Below the pieces are notes generated by a model. It saw only the letters and a list, made by a program, of their open reading frames with translations. It was not told the origin of the DNA and did not search any database. This document shows, piece by piece, positions 44,331-55,748 of a DNA stretch of 64,000 bases. Position 1 is the first letter of the stretch; every line of letters begins with the position of its first letter. Position numbers and translations under genes: made by a program. The stretch is from positions 148,255 through 212,254 of the forward strand of contig QKWP01000240.1 in the NCBI GenBank assembly GCA_003550325.1, given 5' to 3'. The stretch comes from Gigaspora rosea (lineage: Eukaryota; Glomeromycota; Glomeromycetes; Diversisporales; Gigasporaceae).

Positions 44331-47316
44331 GGAAATCTGGTTTAGTCATTTAAATCATTAAATGCAAGTGTACCACTATTTTAGAGTTTGTATTACTATT
44401 AATAGTACGTATAGGCGAATTTTCGACACCTAAAACTTTAATTTAGGGTGCATCACCTAGAATTCAAAAGTTGATTTTGCGTTACTCAATTTTTCCCGTT
44501 TTTGATTAATAGACTCGATCAAGAATTGAGAGTTATATAAAAAATCCTTTAAAAATGATACGCCTGCATGACGTAAAATTACAGTAATTTATAAAATTCT
44601 CTGGCAACTTCCAAGCTTTTGCTTGGGACTTTTTATTTTAATGTTAGTCGAAATCATCTATACATACCGATTTTCATTTTGTCATATTCACAATTGATCG
44701 GATTTAAGTCCAACCATATTAGATTTTAAGTCAGACATGATTATTTTCTGCAATAATGAAAGATTTATCATCATGCGAATCCTAGACGAAACTTTGGTAA
44801 TTGACAATAAATTCGACGAATAAATTATTAAATTTCAGTTAACTCTTTAGCAAATTTTTTTTTATAACGAATTCTGGATATGTAGATTTTTCATTATACG
44901 GGTAAATTTATTGATTCTCTAAATTCTTAGTATCTTTTAATTGATAACGAACTTTCTCTACTAGTCATCAATTCGTTATAAAAAAAGACATTTGTTCAAA
45001 AACAAGCACATGTGCTAAGTAATTCATATAAGCGTATTAGAAAAAGAAAATAGATAGATAAGATTATTCAAATAAAAAAAATTAACATTACATGGAATAA
45101 TTTGGTTCATTATAAAAAAAAACATAAAAGTAATGCTTTATCATTCGATATAGACTTGTGTTTGTCATATGATTCGTCATTTATCAATTTTTTCTAAAAT
45201 TGCTTGATAACATTAACTGTAACTGTAGCTGAGAAATCTCACAGAAATCATTTCGTAAATGAATAAAAAATCATTTTGTCACATAATAATATGTATATAC
45301 GCTATCAAATGTAGTAGTATCGTATTGTATTTGAAATTAAAAAATTTATGAATTAAATCTTATAAATAAATTTTTACTCGTATACTTACAAATGAGAAGC
45401 ATAAATGTATTGATCAATAATTTTTATCTCATTAAATCAACTAGAATTAAAAAGATTTATAATAGTAAATTCCGATCTTATCGATTAGAAATCTTTATGC
45501 TATCGATCAAATGTGAATGAATCAAAATTAAAAGATATTTGTAACGAAATTTTCTGCTATCATAAACAATTTATATTAACTAAAATGTTATTTATACTGA
45601 ATAGTTTAAATTTTATCCTTGCAAAAAATATTACATTGTTATTTTTAATAAATGGCAAAATAACAAAATATACCAAATATAATAAAGTGATCAGTTTAAA
45701 TATGAATCCAGAAAAATTTAAATAGTGAAACTTTTTTAATTAGTTTATTCTTTCGATCAGAAAACGTGTTTTTTACACTGACTTATCAAAACTTTATTAT
45801 TAAAGTATGCAGAATTATTGTTCATATATTTTGTTATAATCTTAATTATCGACATATATATTAATATATTGCTATTAATATACTTAAGCACTATTGAGGT
45901 CTTTATTTTGATACACCATAGCAATTGTGCATCATATATAATTATTAGCAGATAACAGCATATGTGTTACTTGAACAAATTTCAATATCATCTTTCAAAT
46001 TATTGATTTTCATCTAAAATCTTATGTGAATGCCTAAAGTTTCACATCTAGGTAGATACAATACTTAAGAATACCTTAAAATTGATTTGGTTTACCTCAT
46101 ACTATTAATATCGATATTATTGTTTAAAATCGTTCATATTAATTGTCAACTATACTTCTTTGAACTCCCTTTAACGAAGTATTTCAAGCGTCTAGTTACA
46201 ATGTACAAATAGTCTAGTTTTTCAATTATGATAAGCCATTAATAACAACGCAAACAATTGAATCCTTATAATTTTTATTTACATTGATCAGTTTGACAAA
46301 ACAACGAAGAAAATGCAAAAAATATAAGAAGCAGCTATCCAAAAAAAAAAAAAAAAAATCTGATAATTAAAGTGCAGTCATAATATTATCCGACTTTATA
46401 ATTCTTCGTTCAAATTTTTTATAATGGTTGAATTTCTTTTTTTTTCTTAAGAAACAATGAGCATAAACAAATAGTTGAAACAATGCTGAATTAATAACTA
46501 AAAACTTAATATAAATGTAATGAAATTAAAATTTATGTAAATTCAAAACAAAAAAAAAAGATTTCATTGCATAAACTATTCTAATATATATCGCACACAC
46601 TTTCCATACCAAATATAAAATTTAAAATAACGAAATCAGCACATAACAAAATTAGAGCAGAAACTAAGATAGTGCATGCTATTAAAAAAAGGATATCTAT
46701 TTCAGCAATCATTTAATCCTAACCTTTAAGATGAAATGCTAATTCTTCAATTTTTGCTAACTATACATACTAATATGCATCAACGTCTGTCAGTTTCGTA
46801 CAATACTATCTTATACGTAGAGAAATTTACTTTATTTTTTTTTTGTAAATATAAGACAGTAGTGCGAACAAAAAAAAATATAAATGAGAAAATAATAAAA
46901 TATCATATTATAATTATATTGCATAAGTCATTTCAGATCAAATTAACATCGAATATCATGCTTTGATTATCGGTTATGCTGGATTTACTCAATCAAAATC
47001 TGGCCTAGATCTATTAAAAATATCAAATATATACATATACTCACTCTAAACCTCTACCTTCAAATCAAGCTTGTCTTAAAATTTAATTACAATTGCATGA
47101 TACATTTTTTCAAAAATGCCAAATTTAAGATTATATAATCACTGGAATAGATTAGAATTGTAACAAAATTTCTCATTAACTCGCAATAATTTTAATAAAT
47201 TATCTTAGCTTTAACTACATATTTTGCGGTCACTATAGTGGTCAGATCTGTTGAAAGTTCGATCTGGATTTCCAGATAATACCAGGTTAAATATACGCAA
47301 TCATCAAACATATATT
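44331..47316. other. spacer between duplication units, AT-rich
   Basis: No recognised gene. Short open frames (for example 45513-45725) are Ile/Asn/Lys-rich and look incidental. Some of this may belong to the original 8-kb duplicated unit that was lost after unit 2. Confidence 0.5.
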
Positions 47317-47437
47317 ATAATGTGGACTTGTTTTTTATTAACCTCTTGGCATAAGATGAGTCGCAGTTTAATAATGTGGACTTAAAGTACGCCACTGAGC
47401 GACTCCTTGGGAGTTCAAAAAAAAATAATGTGGACTT
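47317..47437. mobile_element. two tiny inverted retroposons sharing a target repeat
   Basis: ATAATGTGGACTT occurs three times (47317-47329, 47371-47383, 47425-47437) with 41-bp inserts between. The second insert is GCCACTGAGCGACTCCTTGG, GAGTTC and an A-run; the first is a diverged reverse complement beginning with a T-run and ending GAGTCGCAG. It looks like two short poly(A)-tailed insertions in opposite orientation at the same target. Confidence 0.5.
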
Positions 47438-47984
47438 TAGAGCGCCCATTTTGTAAAGATTCGATCTTGCAACACAAGAAATCGATACTAATATTCCGAA
47501 AGTTTACTTATAACTAATGAAATAATTCTTACATTAAACGTTCTAATGTTGTAGAATTATGTGAGATGTTAGATAATTTTGCAACAGCCATACAGCATAA
47601 GCCTACTTCGATGATTTCGCGACAATTTCGAGACGCCAATAGACAACCCCATATATTACACAATAATCATAATAATGCATTATTTAAATATCGGTATGAA
47701 ACTTGGCAAACTCTAAGGTTTTTTATAACGATAATTTAATTTTTAGAGTGCAAATCTAATATGTTGTAAATCTAATGTTTAGGGTACCGAATTTTTTTTT
47801 GCAAATAATATTTAATATGATTTATGTCGATAATCTAATTTCTATAGTACTGTACTTAGTTTTTTTTTTTTTGTTTTTACAAATAAAAATTAATATGAAT
47901 TATGTCGAAAAAAAAATCCAATTTTTAGGGTACCAACCGTAATTTGTATGAACCATAAATTAAAATCGTTCTAATAGGTAATAA
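47438..47984. other. AT-rich DNA before the LRR remnant
   Basis: No gene; T-rich words ACAAATAA(A/T)A at 47790-47890 resemble the tandem unit expanded at 48243-48432. Confidence 0.4.
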
Positions 47985-48243
47985 AATTGGCGATGAAGGA
48001 GAACGTGCAATAGAAGAAAACTCAAAACAAAACGCTTCTCTTGCTACTTTACCCAGCTGTAATACGATTTCTGCTGAAGGCGCAGAAGCATTTGCTGATG
48101 CGCTTATCGAGAACCACACGCTGACCTTTTTTACGCTTGACTTTAATTGTATTAATTCTGAGGGTGGAAAAAGCACTAGCAAGTGTTCTTTGTAAAACGT
48201 CACCCTAATTTCATTATATCTTTCTTTTAATCATATCGATAAT
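47985..48243 (+). pseudogene. leucine-rich repeat fragment, unit 2
   Basis: After a CTAATAG acceptor-like site the frame reads GNKIGDEGERAIEEN, then NTISAEGAEAFADALIENHT, LDFNCINSEGGK. After a one-base shift it continues ALASVLCKNVTLISL, LSFNHIDNKV. About three 28-residue LRR units of the ribonuclease-inhibitor/NLR type are visible. No NTPase or start is present. It lies just upstream of the kinase pseudogene, as in unit 1. Confidence 0.65.
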
Positions 48244-48432
48244 AAAGTTTTTTTTACAAAATAGTATCTAGGTACTGTATTTTTTTTTACAAAATAATAC
48301 CTAGGTACTGTATTTTTTTTTTACAAAATAATACCTAGGTACTGTATTTTTTTACAAAATAATATCTAGATACTGTATTTTTTTTACAAAATAATATCTA
48401 GGTTCTGTAGTTTTTTTACAAAATAATATTTA
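48243..48432. repeat. T-rich tandem repeat, about 6 copies
   Basis: Unit of 33-37 bp: T-run, ACAAAATAATACCTAGGTACTGTA. Expanded relative to unit 1 (3 copies at 40045-40135). Confidence 0.75.
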
Positions 48433-49493
48433 TTATAATTCGAGCAAGATGAATATGTAACACTAAGAAATTAAGGCTTAAATTTTTTACGCCATATAAA
48501 TAAAAATATTACGTATTGTATTTTTATTACATTATTATTTGATCTATATACAACGATAATGTAAGCTAGATCTTTTTTTTTTGTCCGCCATTTGAATAAA
48601 GAAATTTATCACACATAAGTTACGTTATAACAATGGTAATTCTTTATACGCACGTACATACAGTAATTACTGTATTAAAAGGCCATTAATGAATTTATTA
48701 CTTACACCGAACTGGTCAGAAGGATATGCCTCTACGATGCAAATTTAGTTATTCATTACCGGATCAATTCAAATATTAAAAATTATTATATACTGAATTA
48801 TCATTACTAATAATTTATTATAATATACGCATTTTTTTCTTGGAATTATATATATTTAAATTATAAACAGTTATTATTTATTAATAGCAATTAAAAAAGC
48901 AATAGATTATTTATTGTAAAAATGATTAAAAAACCTCATTATTTTATAGCATAAGCTTATACAGTATAAAGGAATACTTTATAAAAAAAATTTGGTTATA
49001 AACTATTTATAAATAAAGTAAAGCCTATTCTGCTGTGAATAAAAGCTGTGATAATTTCTATAAAAATAATAGTTATGAAGTTATGGGGATTGATATTTAT
49101 ATAATAAATCAGTTATTATAAATATTTTCATCGATATCATAAAACTTTCCAAGGGTGTTCTCAAGCATCTCAGCCAAATTGATTTAATAATGATCGTGAT
49201 GATGCTCAAGCATCAACATCAATGATGATATTAATTGAATTAAATGTTTGAACATACTCTTTTTCTTTTGTTCATTATTTTCACTATGCCTCCCAAAACA
49301 ACCAAAAAATCTAAAAAAAATTCTATTCAACAGACTGCCGAAGCTTCATCATTGATTCCATATAATGAAAGGTGAATTTGGAAATGATGGATTTTCAACT
49401 ATATATTTTGCCACGTATGCTCTTAAATTGCTTCATGTATCAGAAAATAGTTGCAAGAAAGTCATAAAAGAGGCAAATACTAAATAACATTAC

Positions 49494-49832
49494 TGCGCTT
49501 TTTAAATTACTGTGATCAATGATTTTCATATATCACATCGGAAATCAGAAATCTAGAAAAGATTAGAGATTGGAACCGTTTAACCGTTTAAAAATTTGTT
49601 CTATAGTTCCGGGCAGAATTATTTTGTTCGTGGGCCGGAATTATTTTAATGCCGGCCAAATTAAGCGGTTAAGCGATTAAGAAAAATTTTAGGCGGTTCC
49701 AATTCCTAGAAAAAATGCCAATGCATGATTGGTAAAAAAATTATTTTTAACCAATTACAGAATTGCATTTAGATTTCTGATTTCCGGTGTGATGTATGAA
49801 AATTACTATCACAGTAATTTGAAAAAATCGAA
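49494..49832. mobile_element. palindromic MITE, copy 2, interrupted
   Basis: Same element as 41153-41322, split by the MITE at 49561-49705. TTTCTGATTTCCGGTGTGATG near 49781 mirrors CATATATCACATCGGAAATC near 49528. Confidence 0.7.
49561..49705. mobile_element. 145-bp GATTAGAGATTGGAACC MITE nested in another MITE
   Basis: Flanked by CTAGAAAA on both sides (49553-49560, 49706-49713). Related to 1608-1761 in reverse orientation (GGCCGGAATTATTTTAAT is shared). Absent from the same place in unit 1, so it is younger than the duplication. Confidence 0.75.
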
Positions 49833-50723
49833 GTAATTGTTCAGTCATTATATATATAATTTTAAACTTAATTGCATATTTGAATATTGGATTTAGAAAT
49901 CCTACATTGTTCAATGCATAAAGTATCAAAAGATGAAGAAATGAGTGATTATATTTTGATTATTCAATTTGCACCAATGGGTCTTTACGTGAGAATCTTT
50001 ATAAAGTAGGACAAATGAGATGGAAGCAAAAATTAGAATTGCTATATTATGAGTTTCAATTAATTCATTCGAATGATATTATTCATTATGATTTACATAG
50101 TGGAAATATACCTAATACTTTGTTGGTGATTTAGGATTTGCAACAGTAATGGCATGAGACCAACTATTATTAAGGGCACAATACCGTGTTATAAAAACGA
50201 CCATCAGATCTAGGAATAAATCAAGCCATTTTAAATTGCTGATTTTTAAAATCAGATGAAGAAATGGTGATGTAAATAATATTTTAAATAGTTTGGATAA
50301 TAGTCCGATTTATTGTAGAAGTTTATTAGTTATATTGACCAACAATCCACAAAAGCCTACGAAATTGCTTCTGGAAATTATGTATCAATACTAATACAGA
50401 AAATGTTTTTTTGTATGAATACAAAACGTTTATATATTTTGAGACATTTCGAATTTTATTGATTATTTTAAACATAATATAAGTTTTATAAAAGAAAAAA
50501 TAACTAGTTACTGTAATGTACTTTAACAACAGAATCATTTATAATTACAATCCATTGATATTTATACGAGATTCGATCATATTCTAACCATTTTTAGATA
50601 CGAAAAAACATGCAAAATTTATTGAATGATTTTATTAGGATGTTACATAATTAACTATTTCAGAAATAAGTATCTGCTTGCAAATATCAAATAAAGAAAA
50701 GAAACTAAATATCAAAAAATCCC

Positions 50724-50815
50724 GAAATAACGACCTTGGGCGTTATTTCGAGGTTCGGCCCGAATTAAGCTTAATTTGGGCCGAAATTTGAGATATCTCC
50801 CCTGCGCGTTATTTA
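50724..50815. repeat. AATAACG hairpin block, unit 2
   Basis: A perfect CGAAATAACG / CGTTATTTCG stem with an 8-base loop, followed by CGAATTAAGCTTAATTTGGG and TGCGCGTTATT. Confidence 0.6.
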
Positions 50816-51129
50816 TTTTTTTATGCGAATAGAGTTCGCAACTTGATTTTATACACAATCGGTAAAATACAAATAAACTAATCATAAAATGTTATTATAA
50901 CAAAATACATGAAATGTCAGAAATATTTGATTAGCTAGTTGACGAATCTAAGTTATGGAAATTTTGGAAAGCTGCATACTTAGCAAAAATAATATCGCTT
51001 GGATTTTGGATTCGAAATATTTGGTTTCATCCGAAAATGATTTATTTTAAATCATAATCTTACATACACTTAACATCATATTTAAACATAACGTATATTT
51101 AATTTAAATAAAATATTTTGTATATAAAA

Positions 51130-52098
51130 TTAAAGATTATCAGAAATTTCTACATCCATTCTTTGGCTTATTCCTTGACTTATTCTCATTTGTTCCATTT
51201 GTTCTAGCATTTTTGTAATTTCACCAGTATTGATTGGCTTACTTGTGTACATATGATCAGGATGTTGTTGTTTAATAATTGGCAAGGTTTTGATGATTTC
51301 ATCTGATTTTAAAAATTGCATCTTAATTTCATCCATATATTCCGAATTATTATAACTTTCGATCCAATTATCAATTTTATTCAAGACAAACATAGCATTA
51401 GGTCGTTTTTCAGGATCTACGTTTATACATTGTTTAACTAATTCAATATAACAATCAGGAGTTCCAGATGAAAATTCAAGACACAATCCATGACAAATTT
51501 TTATTGCAAGCTCATGATTGAATTGATGACCATCAAAAGGTCTTTGTCCAGTTGATATTTCCCACAGAATTATTCTGAGACTGTATATATCTGCAGCTTG
51601 TGTGAATGGGTTTTCTTGCAGAACCTCAGGTGCAACGTAAGGTAACACTCCGAAGATTTTTCCCCTCTCACCTTTTATTAAGGATGTTAAACCTAAATCC
51701 GCGATATATGCATTATCTACATAATCCTGTAAGATATTACCACTATGCAAATCTTTATGAACGTATCTTGCAGAATGTATTGCTGTGAGATCATAGACAA
51801 TGCATTGTATCAGTTTTAGTTTTTTCTCCCAATTCATTTGAGTTACAGAATTAAGATTTTTTCGTAATGAACCCATTAGTGCATACTCTAAAATCAAAAT
51901 ATGGTTTCCATTTTCGTTTTTTGAAATACCATAACACCTCAAGAATGATGGATTATCAGCTCCGATTTCCATGTATGCCCTTAATTCATTTAAATATTCA
52001 TCGCTATCAAATTCTTTTAAAGCAACAGTAAATCCAGGAGTGCTACCATTTTTTATTTTTGGTTTAAATTCTGCTTTAGAAATTTTCCAAATCCTCCC
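51130..52098 (-). pseudogene. truncated kinase, unit 2 paralogue of the Sel1-kinase
   Basis: Homology runs from the glycine-loop end (52098) through VALKEFDSDEYLNELRAY to a stop at 51130, with a clean open frame of 280 codons from the Met at 51972. The catalytic loop is HKDLHSGN, with the Asp present (codon 51753-51751), ADLGL, APEVLQENPFTQAADIY, STGQRPFDGHQ, and a C-terminal DVEISDNL. The Sel1 half and the glycine loop are gone, so it cannot bind ATP normally; the intact frame shows the truncation is recent. Internal Met 51972 is probably not a real start. Confidence 0.8.
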
Positions 52099-53194
52099 AC
52101 CGGCCTAGATCGGTGGTTGCTGCCCACTTGCTTTTCGATCACGTGATATACCATCACATAGCAAGAGTCTTCACGTTTCATAGAGATTAGTATTTTTAGT
52201 TATGGTTTATTATAAACTATTTACGTTTGTATCTTAGCCGTTTTGCCTTTTCATAAAAGCAAATCGGGCTTTCAATTATTTTAAACACCAGTTCACTAAC
52301 CCGTTTTAGAGGTGGTTTGAGTGTAACAGTGGCGTAACTAACGTTGTAAGTTACATTGTCAGGAAAGTTAACACAACCCTACCCATATGGGATGCGACAA
52401 ATCGTGGGTCTAATATTCTGATTGGTAGTAATGCGTCACGCTATGACGACCAAAACTTTTTCTATAAAAAAAAATGACTTGGTTTTTTTTGCCTTTGACG
52501 AATACATTTTTTCATAATAAATATTGTTATTACATACAAAAATACAACATAAACCGCCGGAATAAGATTCAAAAAAAAAATTTTTTTTACTAAATTCTAT
52601 AAAAATAGGACATCACAAAGAAGGTACTGTATACTTCAATCTAGTATTGCATGATGAAATATTAATTGCAATTTTTTTATAACGCAACTAGAGTTACAAC
52701 ATTTGCGATGTCATAATATCATAAAGTCACAATGTAATATAATATCGTAATATTGTAATAAAATTTTGTAATATAGAATTTAATGTATAAGTCATAAATC
52801 GTAATATATATTTTATAAAATAATATGATTTAACTAAATTTAAATAACGTAATCCACATTACAAAGATAATTTTTGATATTTATTCCATTAATTACAATA
52901 ATTACATAAACTTTCGATTTTACATCTTTTTGTGACAAAAAGAGGGTCGAAAGGTTGCAACTAATTCTAAAGAGATGCAAAGTTGAAACTTTGAGCGAAA
53001 GATCTTAATTATCAAAATAATATTTGTCTTTGCTATCCGCAGGTTTCATGCAGGTTTACGTAATAGTAATGACTACGTATGTAATCTTTGAAATTTGTGT
53101 ATTACGCAGATCGCTGCCAATTTTACATATATGACATAAATTCGGCACTCCCTTACTGTTACATTCTTTCCTATCCTATATCCTTTGAAATAAA
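52099..53194. other. 5' flank of the TLD gene, AT-rich
   Basis: Starts at the duplication breakpoint. No gene is recognised. The last few hundred bases before the ATG at 53195 should hold the promoter, but I see no diagnostic element. Confidence 0.5.
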
Positions 53195-55068
53195 ATGGGT
53201 AATCATCAAAGCAAAACGTCTGAAGTACGATTTTCAGAGATATTATCAGAGTTCACAGAAGAGGAAAAGGCTACACTCTTAAAAGTTTTTGACGAGTTTG
53301 CTTCTGATAATTCGAACATACAAAAACCCAAAATAACAGAAGTAACGGCAGCAAATATCAAAGTAAGGAATTGAAAGACATAATATATATATATATATTC
53401 ATTTATTTATTATATTTAACCAAAATTATTCTATATCTTTGTTAGAATCACTTACCTTCAACGATTGGAGAGTCGCTCAAAAATGGATTTGTTGCTTATT
53501 TTCAATCTACTTCAGTTGAAAGTTCAATTTCAACTAATATTATAGAAAAAACATCATATCAAATATCGCCTTCTAATGTGATAACTAAGCTTGGATTTGT
53601 ATCAGCTATTCATAATTTAGTGAAAGCTTTACCAATTGATAGATCCAAGGCTATATATACTATAGGGCAGTTATCACAAGGTACGCTTATAGATTTCGTA
53701 AGAGAGGTCGTTCAAGCAGCACTGGCTTATTGGTTTGAAGGAAGTTATTCACCCAAGCAGAGAAAATTAAAACAAGAAGTCAATAAATTATTTAAAGATG
53801 ATATATACTTAATTAATTTAATAATATTAAATTCAAAAATTAAACATAAAGAATCAGAAGATGACGAACTTTTATCCAACTTTATTGAAGAGGCAAAAAT
53901 AAATGGGTCTTTTGATCATGAACGATTTATGAATTGGTACACTAATAATTTATTATTTCAACATTTATTCAACATACTCGTAAATCGTTTGTTTCTGTAT
54001 CAAACAATTCCATATCATTCAGAAGATGAAATGAACAAATTAAGATCTTCAAATCAAATCTCTTCGGAAATTTATTCTTCATATAAATTGATGGAATTTT
54101 CGAATTTATTATCACCTGCCGATTATTATATTTTAAATGATAATCTACCGTTAGATTGTAAAAATACAAAACATATTCTGTTATTCTCATCTGTGCGTGA
54201 TGGAGGAAGTTGGAACGCATTCGTTAATTCATTAATTTATCAAGGATCTACATACATCATAATAAAGGATAAAGATGGTTATATATTTGGTGGATTTGCT
54301 TATGAAGATTGGAAGCAAAACCCCAAGTTTTACGGTGATAGAAAAAATTTTTTATTTTCTATTAGACCTAAATTAAGGTGTTATCCTACTACAAGTTATA
54401 ATAATAACTTTCAATATATGAATTTTGGTGTAAAGACTTTACCAAATGGTTAGTGTGTTTTATTTTTTTGAAATTGTAATCATTGGATTTAAATTATTAT
54501 ACTAATGCTGCTCTTGTTCAAAAACTAGGTTTAGCTATGGGTGGACAGTTTGATTATTGTACGTTATGTCAAAAAGTCAATTTTTGTCATTTGTCATTTA
54601 TTATCTGAATTGATCATTGCTAATATTGTTAATTGTTATATTATAAATTTACATTATAAATTTATATTATAAATAGGTGGTCTATGGATTGATTCAGATT
54701 TTATTCACGGACATTCAAAAGCTGCTCCACTTTCATCAACGTATGCGAGCCCACGATTATCTAAACAAGAAGATTTTTTGATAGATGAAGTTGAAGGTAT
54801 GATGTTTAATTTAATGATTTTATTTCTAGATGTATCCTATTGTTTTATCTTTACCTACATTTATGTAAACAAAAATTTTTATAAAAAAAAAATAGTGTGG
54901 TCAGTAAGGCCAACACAAGTCGATTTGGATGAAGTTCAAAAAGGCCCAAAACGTTCAGCGTTGGATAGTCACCCCGGAGAATTAGATCTTCTGGAAATGG
55001 CTACAGGTCGTAAAATGTATTCAAAAGAAGTTAGAGAACCTGATTTAACAATTGATGACGATGAATAG
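53195..55068 (+). CDS. TLD-domain protein, MEAK7-like, five exons
   Basis: Exons 53195-53362, 53446-54448, 54529-54558, 54677-54796 and 54896-55068, all with GT..AG introns (76-118 bp). Together they code 497 residues in one frame. The N-terminus MGNHQSKT fits an N-myristoylation signal (Gly2, Ser6), as in animal MEAK7, which sits on lysosomal membranes and supports mTOR signalling. Residues about 100-270 are a helical region. The TLD domain spans about 275-465: LLFSSVRDGGSWNAF (301), GYIFGGFAYEDW, FLFSIRPKLR, MGGQFDYCGLWID, GHSKAAPLSSTYASPRLS, IDEVEVWSV. An acidic tail ends TIDDDE. The length is close to human MEAK7 (456). The exon phases all agree, which supports the model. An alternative is a more general fungal TLD protein. 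Confidence 0.85.
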
Positions 55069-55748
55069 CAATCCTTTTTATAAGAAATTTTTATCATGTT
55101 GATACATCAGTTGAAATAAATCACTTTCTTAAGAATGTGCAATTACTCTGAATAAAATTTATTATTGCATAAAAATGCATAGTTATTATTTCCTTGAACT
55201 ATATAAAAACAATAAATTTCAATTTCAAAATAAACATGTTTGCATAGTTCAATAATGTCGACTAAATTTTCATAATACTGGTACTTTATACGTATATCTA
55301 CATGTCACGTTAGGGTGTTCGATATACTATGTAAATCGAAATTATATGATTGTTCTAATAATCGGTCATTTTTAAGATCTTCGATTAATAAATTATGCTG
55401 AAGTATTTTCGTTATAAAAATTAGTGAAATATTTTAGATGCACATGGTCGCTTCTTTCTTTTTTACCCAAAGTCTTGATACAAATTGATTCTTCATTACC
55501 ACCGTTACAAAGTTACGGAATTAGTTTTTTAATTTTTCCTAACGTATTTTATTTACACTTGCTACCTGGACTGCTTCGAAGAAATTTTAAGTCGTTTGGT
55601 AAAATTTTTTAATTAAAATATAAATTTCGCTCTGTAACTTTGTTTAACGAAGCTTTATATTGATATGTTCAAATTTTGGAATCAAAATTTTTGGCCGAAA
55701 AGGCTGTGCATCTAATTAAAGGTCATCGAAGCTCGTATAACAATAATT
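55069..55748. other. 3' flank of the TLD gene
   Basis: AT-rich, no gene supported. AATAAA words at about 55152 and 55209 could serve as polyadenylation signals for the TLD gene. Confidence 0.4.

Larger units (their letters stand above)
49285..50395 (+). pseudogene. protein kinase pseudogene, unit 2
   Basis: The ATG at 49285 begins MPPKTTKKSKKNSIQQTAEA. The glycine-loop region GEFGNDGFSTIYFATYALK follows with its lysine, then KVIKEA (alpha C). After the MITE insertion the C-lobe reads YFDYSICTNGSLRENLYKVG, RWKQKLELLYYEF, IIHYDLHSGNI, RPSDLGI. Better preserved than unit 1, but with several stops and two nested elements. It belongs to the same TKL-like class. Confidence 0.7.
48080..52098. repeat. 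tandem segmental duplication, unit 2
   Basis: Counterpart of 39880-44330. Homology stops abruptly at 52098, inside the glycine-loop region of the minus-strand kinase, where unrelated DNA with a CCACCGGCC/GATCGGTGG hairpin begins. Confidence 0.85.

Noticed and set aside
45513-45725. 70-codon frame
   Set aside because: Ile/Asn/Lys composition matches random AT-rich DNA; no motif or neighbour supports it.
47925-48203. Minus-strand 92-codon frame
   Set aside because: Antisense of the LRR remnant, which has the recognisable motif on the plus strand.
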